Source of the DNA: Aminobacter carboxidus
GTDB lineage: Bacteria; Pseudomonadota; Alphaproteobacteria; Rhizobiales; Rhizobiaceae
DNA: 64,000 nucleotides
Direction: 5' to 3'
NCBI RefSeq assembly: GCF_014863355.1
Contig: NZ_JACZEP010000002.1
Span: 248,001-312,000, forward strand
The notes beneath the pieces were generated by a model that was not told the DNA's origin, made no database searches, and saw only the letters and a program-made list of their open reading frames with translations. How positions within the stretch are numbered: position 1 is the stretch's first letter; each line of letters opens with the position of its first letter. Of this stretch, positions 54,752-64,000 are shown one piece after another. The translations under genes and the position numbers were made by a program.

Positions 54752-55606
54752 TCAGGCGGCGACGACGCGCTGCCTTTGGGTGCCGAGGCCTTCGATGCCG
54801 AGGGTCATGGTCTGGCCTGCTTTGAGATAGACGGGCGGCTTCTGGCCGAGGCCGACACCGGGCGGCGTGCCGGTGGAGATGACGTCGCCGGCCTGCAAGC
54901 TCATGAAGCGGCTGAGATAGGATACGACCTGCTGCACCGAAAAGATCATGGTCCTGGTCGAGCCGTTCTGGAAACGCTTGTCGTCGACGTCGAGCCACAT
55001 CTTGAGGTCCTGCGGGTCGGCGATCTCGTCAGCGGTCACCATCCAGGGGCCGGTCGGGCCGAAGGTGTCGCAGCCCTTGCCCTTGTCCCAGGTTCCGCCG
55101 CGCTCGATCTGGTATTCGCGCTCGGAAACGTCGTTGACGACGCAGTAGCCGGCGACGTGACCCATCGCGTCGGCCTCGTCGATGTAGCGGCCGGGCTTGC
55201 CGATAACGACGCCGAGTTCGACCTCCCAGTCGGTCTTGACCGAGCCGCGCGGGATTTCGACGTCGTCGTCGGGACCGACGATGGCCGAGGTCCACTTGTT
55301 GAAGACGATGGGTTCGGCCGGGATGGCAGCACCTGTTTCGGCGGCATGGTCGGCGTAGTTGAGGCCGATGCAGATGAACTTGCCGATGCGGCCGACACAG
55401 GCGCCGAGGCGCAGGTCCTGCTGCGGCGTGCCGGCGACGAGCGGTAGCGTCTCGATGTCGACGGCGCGCAAGCGGGCCAGGCCCTCGGGCGAAAGGGTGT
55501 CGCCGGCGATGTCGTCGACGAGGCCGGAGAGGTCGCGGACGCGGCCGGACGTGTCGAGGATGCCGGGCTTTTCGTTGCCCTTGGGGCCGTAGCGGAGCAG
55601 TTTCAT
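54752..55606 (-). CDS. Fumarylacetoacetate hydrolase-family protein, probable 2,4-diketo-3-deoxy-L-fuconate hydrolase
   Basis: A 284-residue FAH-fold metal enzyme that in this pathway would cleave 2,4-diketo-3-deoxy-L-fuconate to pyruvate and L-lactate. Motifs: KFICIGLNYADHAAETGAAIP, DWEVELGVVIGKPGRYI (metal-binding Glu pair), YCVVNDVSEREYQIERGGTWDKGKGCDTFGPTGPW and VISTGTPPGVGLGQKPP. ATG 55606 has AAGGTG eight bases upstream and is preferred to GTG 55615. Similar proteins are often mislabelled ureidoglycolate lyase; context decides here. Confidence 0.92.
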   Translation of the reverse strand: MKLLRYGPKGNEKPGILDTSGRVRDLSGLVDDIAGDTLSPEGLARLRAVDIETLPLVAGTPQQDLRLGACVGRIGKFICIGLNYADHAAETGAAIPAEPIVFNKWTSAIVGPDDDVEIPRGSVKTDWEVELGVVIGKPGRYIDEADAMGHVAGYCVVNDVSEREYQIERGGTWDKGKGCDTFGPTGPWMVTADEIADPQDLKMWLDVDDKRFQNGSTRTMIFSVQQVVSYLSRFMSLQAGDVISTGTPPGVGLGQKPPVYLKAGQTMTLGIEGLGTQRQRVVAA

Positions 55607-55621
55607 CTGGATCACCTTGTT

Positions 55622-55655
55622 GGAAAAGAAGCCGGAGGCGGCGAACCGCCTCCGG
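55622..55655 (-). terminator. Hairpin after the sugar-binding-protein gene
   Basis: A perfect 10-bp stem CCGGAGGCGG (55632-55641)/CCGCCTCCGG (55646-55655) with a CGAA loop. On the leftward strand it is followed by CTTCTTTTCC. It probably stabilises binding-protein mRNA or partly terminates, giving unequal expression inside the operon. Confidence 0.75.
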
Positions 55656-55669
55656 GGACAGTTGCAGGA

Positions 55670-56617
55670 TCAGTCGTACAGCACGGCTGCGATGTCGGGC
55701 TGATCGATGTTGGTCTTGTCGTAGTAGTAGAAGCCGGTGTCGATGTTCTTCTCGACGGCTTCGCCCTTGGCTGCCTTGACCGCCGCTTCGACAGTCTTGT
55801 AGCCGATGCCGACCGGGTTCTGGGTGATGGCGCCGGCCATCTGGCCGTCGCGGATCGCCTGCTTCTGCTGGGCGCCCGAGTCGTAGCCGATGATCACCAG
55901 CTGGCGGCCGAGTTCCTTGGCGCCGTTGACGACACCGATGGCCGAGCCTTCGTTGGCGCCGAACATGCCCTTGAGGTCGGGGTTGGCCTGCAGGATCGCC
56001 TTGGTGATCTCCGTCGACTTGAGGTGATCGCCTTCACCATATTCGATGGCGACGATCTCGACCTTCGGATGGGCTTCCTTCATGCGGTTGACGAAGCCGT
56101 CGCGGCGGTCGATGCCGGTGCGGCTGGTCTGGTCGTGCACGACGAGCGCGACCTTGCCTTCATCGCCGATCAGCCCGGCCATCATGTCGGCGGCAAGGGC
56201 AGCGGCGGCGATGTTGTTGGTCGAGGCTGTCGCCACCGGGATATCGCCTTCGACGCCGGAGTCAAAAGCGACGACCGGGATCTTGGCGTCCTTGGCCTGC
56301 TGCAGCAGCGGCAGGGCGGCCTGGCTGTCGAGGGCGGCAAAACCGATCGCCGCCGGCTTCTTGGCAAGGGCAGCCGCCAGCATGTCGATCTGGCGGTCGA
56401 CCTGGGTTTCCGAGTCAGGGCCTTCGAAGGTGACTTCGACGCCGAGATCGGCAGCGGCCTTGTCGGCGCCCGCCTTCACGGCCTGCCAGAACTGGTGCTG
56501 GAAGCCCTTGGAGATGAGCGGGATGTACATCTTGTCCTGGGCCATTGCCATGGTCGAGCCGTAGCCGAGGATTGTCATGGCGCTGAGGGCGCCAAGCACA
56601 GTGCGTCTGGTGAACAT
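55670..56617 (-). CDS. Sugar ABC transporter substrate-binding protein
   Basis: A 315-residue periplasmic binding protein of the RbsB (Peripla_BP_4) type. It has a signal peptide with two arginines (MFTRRTVLGALSAMTILG, cleavage near AMAQ), then IPLISKGFQHQFWQAVKAGADKAAADLGV, IGFAALDSQAALPLLQQAK, PVVAFDSGVEGDIPVATASTNN and GYDSGAQQKQAIRDGQMAGAITQNP. GGAGGAAAC precedes ATG 56617. It should deliver L-fucose or a close deoxy-sugar to the permease encoded just upstream. Confidence 0.95.
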   Translation of the reverse strand: MFTRRTVLGALSAMTILGYGSTMAMAQDKMYIPLISKGFQHQFWQAVKAGADKAAADLGVEVTFEGPDSETQVDRQIDMLAAALAKKPAAIGFAALDSQAALPLLQQAKDAKIPVVAFDSGVEGDIPVATASTNNIAAAALAADMMAGLIGDEGKVALVVHDQTSRTGIDRRDGFVNRMKEAHPKVEIVAIEYGEGDHLKSTEITKAILQANPDLKGMFGANEGSAIGVVNGAKELGRQLVIIGYDSGAQQKQAIRDGQMAGAITQNPVGIGYKTVEAAVKAAKGEAVEKNIDTGFYYYDKTNIDQPDIAAVLYD

Positions 56618-56721
56618 GTTTCCTCCGATTGAACCTTGGTTGTTGATCGTTGCTGGTGGAGCGTTTTCGCTCTCTTTTTGATGTTGGCGCAGCACGACGG
56701 CGCTGCGCGAAGCAAGCTTCC

Positions 56722-57713
56722 TCAAAGCCTGCGGCGCCGCAGAATGTCGGTGTAGACGGCGAGAATGATGATCGAGCCGGTGACCACGGTCTGCCATTCC
56801 TGGGCGACCGAAAGGATGCGCAACCCGTTGGCGAGCACCGAGATGATGAGCGCGCCGATGAGCGTGCCGATGATGGTGCCGCGGCCACCGGAGAGCGATG
56901 TGCCGCCGATGACCACCGCTGCGATGGCGTCGAGCTCGTAGCCCTGGCCGAGCGCGGGCTGGGCCGAGTTGAGGCGCGAGGCGATCAGCAGGCCGGCGAT
57001 GCCGCAGATGCTGCCGGAAAGCGCATAGACGGCGATCTTCCAGCGGTCGGTGTTGACGCCCGACAGCCGCACGGCCTCCTCGTTGGAGCCGAGCGCGAAG
57101 GTGAAACGGCCAAGGATGGTGCGCTCGAGGATGAAGCTGGTGGCGATCGCGACCAGGAACAGGATCAGCACGCCATTGGGGATCGGCAGGCCGGGGATGA
57201 CCGAGCCGATCAGCGAGCCCTGCGAGATCTGGGTGAAGCCGGGCGTGCCGTTGAAATAGATCGGCCGGGTGCCGGAGATGACCAGCGACAGGCCCTTGAG
57301 GATCAGCATCATGCCGAGCGTGGCGATGAAGGGCGGGATCTTGAGCTTGGCGACGAAGGTGCCCGACAGCGTGCCGCTGGCAGCACCGGCGACGATGGCG
57401 GCCAGCACGCCGAGCCCGAGCGGCATGCCCCAGAAGGTCAGCACCACGCCTGCAATGACGGCGCAGAAGGTCATCAGCGTGCCGACCGACAGGTCGATGC
57501 CGCCGGTGATGATGACCAGCGTCGCGGCAATCGCCAGCACGCCGTTGACCGACGTCGCCTGAAGGATGGCGATGATGTTGGAGGTCTGCATGAAATTGGG
57601 CGAGGCGAGGCTGAATACCAGTATCAGGATGATCAGGCTGGCGAAGGCGAGCAGCCTGTGGGCGCCGGAGAATTTCGAGCCGATCGAGACGCTTGCTGTG
57701 GATGCGGATGCAC

Positions 57714-57717
<4 letters not shown>
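56722..57717 (-). CDS. Sugar ABC transporter permease (RbsC family)
   Basis: A 331-residue inner-membrane permease with about ten helices. Signature segments are [65 protein letters not shown] and [23 protein letters not shown]. Such proteins work as homodimers with one tandem ATPase, matching the single permease here. ATG 57717 overlaps the ATPase stop by four bases (ATGA). A 104-base gap with a small AT-rich hairpin separates it from the binding-protein gene. Confidence 0.95.
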
Positions 57718-59254
<1,537 letters not shown>

Positions 59255-59258
<4 letters not shown>

Positions 59259-60139
59259 GCGTGACCTCCCTCGATGCCGTAGAAGCGGGCCGCGCTGCCG
59301 CCGAGGATGGCCGCGCGCTCGCGCTGGCCAAGACCATCGAACAGGCGGGCCGTGACTTCGTCCCAGAAGGCGAAGGGATTCGCTATCGTCAGCACCGGCC
59401 AGTCCGAGCCCCAGATCAGGCGATCCGGCCCGAACCAGTCGAGCAGGCTGCAAAGGGTGGGGCGCAGCGCTTCAGCCGCAGCCTTGGTCGTTGTACGGAG
59501 CTCAACCGGCAGTTCGGTGAGCAGCCCTGACAGCTTGCAATAAACCTGCGTGTGGCCTGAAAGCTCAGCCATGCCGAACCGCCACAAGGCATGGCGCGCA
59601 TCGTCGGCAGGAGCGGCGAAGGCGGGCTTGGCGGCATGGTCGATGACGACGGGTAGATCGGGATGTGTCTCCACGAAACGGCGCAGCGCCTGGAGATGCT
59701 GCGGCATGACAAGTGCATCGAATCGCAGGCCAAGGCGCTTGAGCGCCGCGATGGCTTGCGGATGCGGGCGGGTGATGATCCAATCAACATCTTCGAGATC
59801 CTGCAGCATCGGCCGAACGCCCTTGAACAGCGGATCGACAGTAAAGCGGTCGAGTGCGGCCGCGCTGTCGGCCGCCGACAGATCAACCCAGCCGACGACG
59901 CCGGCGACAGCCTCGTCGTCACGACCCTGGTCGAGCAGGAATTGCGTCTCGGCCTCTGTCGGGGCGGCCTGGACAAGGATGCGCCTGGCGATGCCGGCCG
60001 CCTCGGCCAGCGGGCGCATCTCGGCTGCGCCAAAGTCGCGATAGATCGGCGCGAGATGGGGCGCATCAGGCGTCAACCAGCCATAGTCGCCGCGCTGGAG
60101 CGCCCAGTAATGACAGTGGCCGTCGATCCTTTCGATCAT
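59255..60139 (-). CDS. Amidohydrolase, probable L-fuconolactonase
   Basis: A 294-residue TIM-barrel amidohydrolase. The metal motif is [18 protein letters not shown] near the start, then [69 protein letters not shown], and [11 protein letters not shown] at the end. The wording matches L-fucono-1,5-lactonases, which open the lactone made by the dehydrogenase. ATG 60139 is preferred to a longer frame to 60334 that runs into the neighbouring gene. It overlaps the ATPase gene start by four bases. Confidence 0.93.
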
Positions 60140-60152
60140 GGCCGTCGCCCGC

Positions 60153-60902
60153 CTAGATGGTGACGCCGCCGTCGACCAGGACAGCCTGGCCGGTGACGAA
60201 GCGCGATTCATCAGACAACAGGTAGATGACCAGCGGGGCGATGTCGTCGACGGTCGCCAGGCGGCCGATCGGCTGGCGGGCGATGAAGTCCTTCTCGGCC
60301 TGAACCGGATCGGCAGCGGCAGCGATACGGCCACGCAGCGACGGGGTGTCGACGGTGCCGGGGCACAGCGCGTTGCAGCGCACGCCGCGGCGGATGTAGT
60401 CGGCGGCCATGCCCTTGGTGAAGCCGATCACCGCCGCCTTGGTGGCGCCGTAGAGCAGGCGGTTGGGAAAGCCTTTGATCGACGAGGCCATCGACGCCAT
60501 GTTGAGAATGGCGACGCTTCCTGTCTTTTCCGACTGCTCCAGCATGCCGGGCAGGAACGCCTTGGTGGTGCGGTACATGCTCTTGACGTTGAGGTCGAAG
60601 CTGAAATCCCAGTCTTCGTCGCTGCAGTCCATGACGGTGCCGTTGTGGACGAAACCGGCGCAGTTGAAGAGCCCGTCGAGCGGTGCCTGCTGTTTGGCGA
60701 AGGCTGCGACTGCTGCGCCGTCGCGGACGTCGAGACGATGGGTCTCGATACGGTCGCTTTCGGCGGCAAGTGCCGCCAGCGCCTCGGCATTGATATCGGT
60801 GGCGATGATATGGGCGCCTTCAGCGGCGCAGGCCAGCGCACTGGCGCGCCCGATGCCTTGGGCGGCGGCGGAAATGAAGATGCGTTTCCCGCTTAGTCGC
60901 AT
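60153..60902 (-). CDS. Short-chain dehydrogenase, probable 2-keto-3-deoxy-L-fuconate dehydrogenase
   Basis: A 249-residue SDR, the first gene of the fucose operon. It shows ISAAAQGIGRASALACAAEGA (cofactor loop), the unusual LFNCAGFVHNG, catalytic LNMASMASS, Tyr-Lys in LLYGATKAAVIGFTK (~150-154) and RGVRCNALCPGTVDTPSL. The CNALCPGTVDTPSL and FNCAGFVH wording is shared with keto-deoxy-fuconate dehydrogenases and mammalian BDH2. It oxidises C4 of 2-keto-3-deoxy-L-fuconate. It faces the IclR regulator across 118 bases. Confidence 0.93.
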   Translation of the reverse strand: MRLSGKRIFISAAAQGIGRASALACAAEGAHIIATDINAEALAALAAESDRIETHRLDVRDGAAVAAFAKQQAPLDGLFNCAGFVHNGTVMDCSDEDWDFSFDLNVKSMYRTTKAFLPGMLEQSEKTGSVAILNMASMASSIKGFPNRLLYGATKAAVIGFTKGMAADYIRRGVRCNALCPGTVDTPSLRGRIAAAADPVQAEKDFIARQPIGRLATVDDIAPLVIYLLSDESRFVTGQAVLVDGGVTI

Positions 60903-60955
60903 AACCGTTGCCCTCCCAGCAAACTGCTTGCGTCTGTCTATATACGAACATACTA

Positions 60956-60967
60956 TTCATAAATGAA
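60956..60967. promoter_or_regulatory. Candidate IclR operator
   Basis: TTCAT (60956-60960), AA, ATGAA (60963-60967): a short palindrome in the AT-rich gap between the IclR gene and the fucose operon, next to a TATATACGAACATAC stretch. Position fits a regulator site; the sequence is short. Confidence 0.45.
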
Positions 60968-61020
60968 CCAACCTTGCAATGGGGAAATGCGAGGCCGGTC
61001 ACGAGGGAGGATTTCGAGCG

Positions 61021-61803
61021 ATGCCAAAACGGCCGATCAATGCCGCGAACGACCAGGACAAGGATGAGCGCTACCGGGCGCCGGCGCTGGACAAGGGGCT
61101 CGATATTCTGGAGCTGCTTTCGGAGCAGCCGGGCGGGCTGACGCGAGCCGAGATCGTCAAGGCGATGGGCCGCGGGCCGAGCGAAGTCTACCGCATGCTG
61201 GAACGGCTGGTGGCGCGCGACTATGTCAGCCGATCACCTGAAGGCGATCGCTACGCCCTGACGATGAAGCTGTTCATCCTCGCCCATCGCCACCCGCCGG
61301 TGCGCCGCCTTGTCGCCCGCGCGCTGCCGCTGATGGACGCCTTTGCCAGCGAAGCCGGGCAATCCTGCCATCTCGTCGTTCCCGAAGGTGGCGCCGCGAT
61401 CGTCGTCGCCCACGCCAGTTGCCCCGGCAACTGGGAGTTCGGCATTCGCATCGGCGCCCATATCGAGCTTTTGACCACCAGTTCCGGTCACATACTGCTC
61501 GCCTTCCTGGACGGGCAGGCGCAGTCGGAGCTGGCGATGCGCTGGGAAGGCACTGCCATGGCCGACGCGCGGGACAAATTGGAGCCGGTGCTGAAAGCCT
61601 ACCGCCAGGCGGGCCACCGTGTCGGACCGAGCCAGCAGATGCGCGCCATCGAGGATATCTCGGTGCCGATCCTGTCACCCGACGGCTACGCCATCGCCGT
61701 GCTGACCTGCCCCTACATCCAGAGGCTCGACGACAAGCAGGCCGATATCGACCAGACGCTGGCCCTGCTTAAGGACGTGGCGGTGAAGCTGTCGCTGTCT
61801 TAG
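61021..61803 (+). CDS. IclR-family transcriptional regulator of the fucose operon
   Basis: A 260-residue regulator. The winged helix-turn-helix is APALDKGLDILELLSEQPGGLTRAEIVKAMGRGPSEVYRMLERLVARDYVSR (~18-68), and the effector domain follows, with PEGGAAIVVAHASCPGNWEFGIRIGAHIELLTTSSGHILLAFL and ISVPILSPDGYAIAVLTCPY. GGAGG lies ten bases before ATG 61021; a longer frame begins at 60979. It diverges from the catabolic operon and most likely senses an intermediate of the pathway. Repressor or activator role unknown. Confidence 0.94.
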   Translation: MPKRPINAANDQDKDERYRAPALDKGLDILELLSEQPGGLTRAEIVKAMGRGPSEVYRMLERLVARDYVSRSPEGDRYALTMKLFILAHRHPPVRRLVARALPLMDAFASEAGQSCHLVVPEGGAAIVVAHASCPGNWEFGIRIGAHIELLTTSSGHILLAFLDGQAQSELAMRWEGTAMADARDKLEPVLKAYRQAGHRVGPSQQMRAIEDISVPILSPDGYAIAVLTCPYIQRLDDKQADIDQTLALLKDVAVKLSLS

Positions 61804-61844
61804 GTATCTTTGGCTAGGGCAGCTCTACGTCAACCGCAAATGTC

Positions 61845-62285
61845 TTAAGCGTCAGGCGGTACCACGCCCTTGCGGACGGCGAAGTCGGCATAGAAGCGGC
61901 GCTCCTGGGTCTGGATGACCGCATAGGCCTTTCTGGCGCGTTCGTAGAAGGCGAAGCGCTCGATGCCGACCATTTTGGTGTCGGTGCCGGCAATCAGCTT
62001 TCCGACCTCACGCTGGACGTCGGGGATCTCGTCCGGCTTGCCGACGACTTCCATGCGGCCGAAGGCGTCGTCGACGAAGGTGTCGACAGGCATCACCGAC
62101 AGCACCGCCTTCATGACGCTGACGATGTCGCCGTCGATGCGCAGCGGCCGGCCGAACACGGTCTGCCTCGCCATCGCATCGGCCGGAAAATTGGCGTCGG
62201 CGATGATCAGGTCGTCGCCATGGCCCATGGCGCGGAGCACGTAGAGCACGTCGGGGCCAAGCAGCGGATCGATGCCAAGGAGCAT
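61845..62285 (-). CDS. fucU: L-fucose mutarotase (FucU/RbsD family)
   Basis: A 146-residue cytosolic sugar mutarotase that interconverts alpha and beta L-fucose. It opens MLLGIDPLLGPDVLYVLRAMGHGDDLIIADANFPA, the conserved FucU signature with catalytic histidine in GHGDD. VGIERFAFYERARKAYAVIQTQERRFYADFAVRKGV forms the end with the active-site Tyr. AGGTGACAAAA precedes ATG 62285. It is convergent with the IclR gene and downstream of two peptide-type transporter ATPase genes rather than in the main operon. Confidence 0.95.
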   Translation of the reverse strand: MLLGIDPLLGPDVLYVLRAMGHGDDLIIADANFPADAMARQTVFGRPLRIDGDIVSVMKAVLSVMPVDTFVDDAFGRMEVVGKPDEIPDVQREVGKLIAGTDTKMVGIERFAFYERARKAYAVIQTQERRFYADFAVRKGVVPPDA

Positions 62286-62450
62286 TTTTGTCACCTGAGA
62301 TGCGGGTTGCGGATGAGGGGCGGCCGCCCCTGACTGCCATAATTTCCGCTCCAGAATTGCAGGCAAGTGTTTCCGCGCGCAAGCTGTCCATTTGGCATTT
62401 TCGCCTTTCGCGGAAGCGCGGGAAACGGGCTTCCGCATTTCCGTAACGCC

Positions 62451-63200
62451 TTAGGCGTCGCGGACGAAACCTTCGCTCGCAACCAGAAGGTTGCGGGTGT
62501 AGGTCTGCGCCACGTTGCGCGTGGCGAGGTCGACGGCGTCCAGCCGTTCGACCTCCTGTCCGCCCTGCATCACCATCAGCCGCTCGCACATATGAGTGAT
62601 GACGCCGAGGTCGTGGCTGACCATGACAAAGGTCAGCTTGCGGTCGCGGCGCACCTGTTCGAGCAGGTTCAGCACTTCGGCCTGCACCGAGGCGTCGAGC
62701 GCCGAGGTTGGCTCGTCGAGCAGCAGCACCGACGGTTCGAGGATCAGCGCGCGGGCAATGGCGACACGCTGGCGCTGGCCGCCGGACAGCTGGTGCGAAT
62801 AGCGGAAGCGGAAGCCGGAGCCGAGGCCGACCTCGTCGAGCGCGCGCTGGATGCGCTTTTCGGTGTCGGCGAAACCGTGGATGTCGAGCGGTTCGAGCAG
62901 CAGCCGGTCGACGGTCTGGCGCGGGTGCAGCGACCCATAAGGGTCTTGGAACACCATCTGCACCTGGCGGTAGAATGCCTTGTCGCGGGTCTTGCCCAGG
63001 CGCTTGCCGGCGACGTCGATGGTGCCCGAAGCCACCGGCGCAAGACCGGCGACGGCGCGCAGCAGCGTCGATTTTCCCGAGCCGGATTCGCCAACGAGGC
63101 CAAAGGATTCGCCCTGGGAAACGGTGAGGCTGACGTCCTTGAGCGCGATGAAGTCGTCATAGACGACGCGCAGCTTGTCGATCGAGAGTGCAGGGGTCAC
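62451..63200 (-). CDS. ABC transporter ATPase, Opp/Dpp second type (OppF-like)
   Basis: A 249-residue nucleotide-binding protein. Walker A is GLVGESGSGKSTLLRAVAGL (~33), then VQMVFQDPYGSLHPRQTV, signature HQLSGGQRQRVAIARAL, Walker B VLLLDEPTSALDASVQAEVLNLL and VMVSHDLGVITHM. GTG 63200 shares bases with the upstream stop (GTGA) and has GGAG eight bases before it, so it is preferred to GTG 63209. The short C-terminus lacks the usual peptide-transporter extension. With the next gene it forms the ATPase pair. Confidence 0.94.
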   Translation of the reverse strand: MTPALSIDKLRVVYDDFIALKDVSLTVSQGESFGLVGESGSGKSTLLRAVAGLAPVASGTIDVAGKRLGKTRDKAFYRQVQMVFQDPYGSLHPRQTVDRLLLEPLDIHGFADTEKRIQRALDEVGLGSGFRFRYSHQLSGGQRQRVAIARALILEPSVLLLDEPTSALDASVQAEVLNLLEQVRRDRKLTFVMVSHDLGVITHMCERLMVMQGGQEVERLDAVDLATRNVAQTYTRNLLVASEGFVRDA

Positions 63201-64000
63201 AGCAACCACTCCGGCTGGCGGTCGAGCACGGGCAGCGGGTGCCGGTCGGAGCCGATCTTGGGCATGCAGTTGAGCAGGCCTTGCGTGTAGGGGTGCTTCG
63301 CCTGCGAAAGTTCCGAGGCCTTCAGTTCCTCGACGATCTTGCCGGCATACATGACAATGACCCGGTCGCAGAAGGTCGAGACCAGCCGCAGATCATGCGA
63401 GATGAAGATCAGCCCCATGCCGCGGTCGATGACGAGGCGGTCGAGAATGCGCAATATGTCGAGCTGGACGGTGACGTCGAGCGCCGAAGTCGGTTCGTCG
63501 GCGATCAAAAGTTCCGGACCGGCAATCAGCATCATGGCGATCATGGCGCGCTGGCCCATGCCGCCCGAGACTTCGTGCGGGTAGAGGTCGTAGACGCGCT
63601 TGGGGTCGCGGATCTGCACGGCAGCCAGCATGTCGAGCGCGCGCTCGCGGGCTGCCGACTTGCCGATCTTCTCATGCGTGCGCAGCGTCTCAACGATCTG
63701 GCGGCCGATGGTCATGACCGGATCGAGCGAGTATTTCGGGTCCTGCAGGATCATGGCGATGCGGTTGCCACGCAGCGCCCGGCGCTCGGCAGTGGATGCC
63801 TTCAGCAGGTCGATGCCGCTGAATTCGAGCCGGCTGGCCCTGATCTCGGCTTGCTGCGGCGTCAGTCCCATGATGGCGCGGCCGGTCTGCGACTTGCCGG
63901 AGCCGGACTCGCCGACGATGCCGAGCCGCTCCTGGCCAAGCGAAAAGGACACGCCGCGCACTGCTTCGACCACGCCGGTGCGGGTGGGAAAGGAAACGCG
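63197..64000 (-). CDS. ABC transporter ATPase, Opp/Dpp first type (OppD-like), 5' end outside window
   Basis: The visible 267 codons cover most of a DppD/OppD-like ATPase: Walker A GIVGESGSGKSQTGRAIMGL, IAMILQDPKYSLDPVMTIG, signature HEVSGGMGQRAMIAMMLI, Walker B LLIADEPTSALDVTVQLDILRIL and FISHDLRLVSTFCDR, plus a C-terminal KHPYTQGLLNCMPKIG, the typical peptide-type tail. The reading frame continues to base 64000 without a start, so the N-terminus is outside. Stop overlaps the next gene. Binding protein and permeases are expected further upstream. Confidence 0.94.
   Translation of the reverse strand, partial: RVSFPTRTGVVEAVRGVSFSLGQERLGIVGESGSGKSQTGRAIMGLTPQQAEIRASRLEFSGIDLLKASTAERRALRGNRIAMILQDPKYSLDPVMTIGRQIVETLRTHEKIGKSAARERALDMLAAVQIRDPKRVYDLYPHEVSGGMGQRAMIAMMLIAGPELLIADEPTSALDVTVQLDILRILDRLVIDRGMGLIFISHDLRLVSTFCDRVIVMYAGKIVEELKASELSQAKHPYTQGLLNCMPKIGSDRHPLPVLDRQPEWLL

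Noticed and set aside
62410-62434. Hairpin CGGAAGC/GCTTCCG after the OppF-like gene as terminator
   Set aside because: Seven-base stem with an 11-base loop and no T-run on the leftward strand; too weak to call.

Overview
The window is high-GC DNA (mostly well above 60 percent by eye) with dense, mainly operonic genes. It looks like an alphaproteobacterium of the Rhizobiales, probably near Mesorhizobium/Aminobacter. Supporting points are the separate leuB and leuD genes, an SOS operon imuA-imuB-dnaE2 behind a direct-repeat GTTC-N7-GTTC LexA box, a candidate TGA-N9-TCA iron box, DUF1127/DUF2189/DUF1737 proteins, and Mesorhizobium-like intergenic palindromes. I cannot prove the genus from one window.

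Layout. 1-2.8 kb: a fused membrane/ATPase exporter-type ABC protein (3' end cut off) diverging from a cold-shock-domain/DUF805 membrane protein. 2.8-6.9 kb: leuB, an endonuclease/exonuclease/phosphatase-fold protein, a RidA protein, a secreted protein and leuD. 7-10.9 kb: a complete siderophore-type iron importer (binding protein divergent from two permeases and an ATPase). 11-16 kb: a phospholipase D-type synthase, a small potassium channel, and a binding protein/permease/kynureninase-like enzyme cluster with no ATPase. 16-31 kb: metabolic and regulatory genes, several as divergent regulator-target pairs with visible operators: LysR/MFS, ArsR/SRPBCC, and an ECF sigma factor with a C-terminal SnoaL-like domain facing a carboxymuconolactone-decarboxylase-family gene.

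31.2-34.3 kb is the clearest foreign patch. It is an AT-rich reverse-transcriptase gene of the defence (Abi/DRT-like) kind, interrupted by one in-frame amber codon and one A-run frameshift, followed by about 1 kb of palindromic repeats and no genes. After it come a D-amino-acid-oxidase-like enzyme, a CoA-ester lyase and the SOS mutagenesis operon (37.2-43 kb). Next are small housekeeping genes (Trm112, Lon-substrate-binding domain, CnoX-like thioredoxin, prolyl-tRNA editing protein) and tRNA-Gly(GCC).

46.2-51.2 kb holds arginine catabolism (arginase, ornithine cyclodeaminase) beside an aminotransferase and a LuxR-type regulator, with several gene remnants. 52.5-62.3 kb is a complete non-phosphorylating L-fucose pathway: a sugar ABC importer, two short-chain dehydrogenases, lactonase, fuconate dehydratase, diketo-acid hydrolase, mutarotase and an IclR regulator, ending in pyruvate and lactate. 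The window closes with two Opp/Dpp-type ATPase genes directly upstream of the mutarotase gene, which suggests a second importer tied to fucose-containing compounds.
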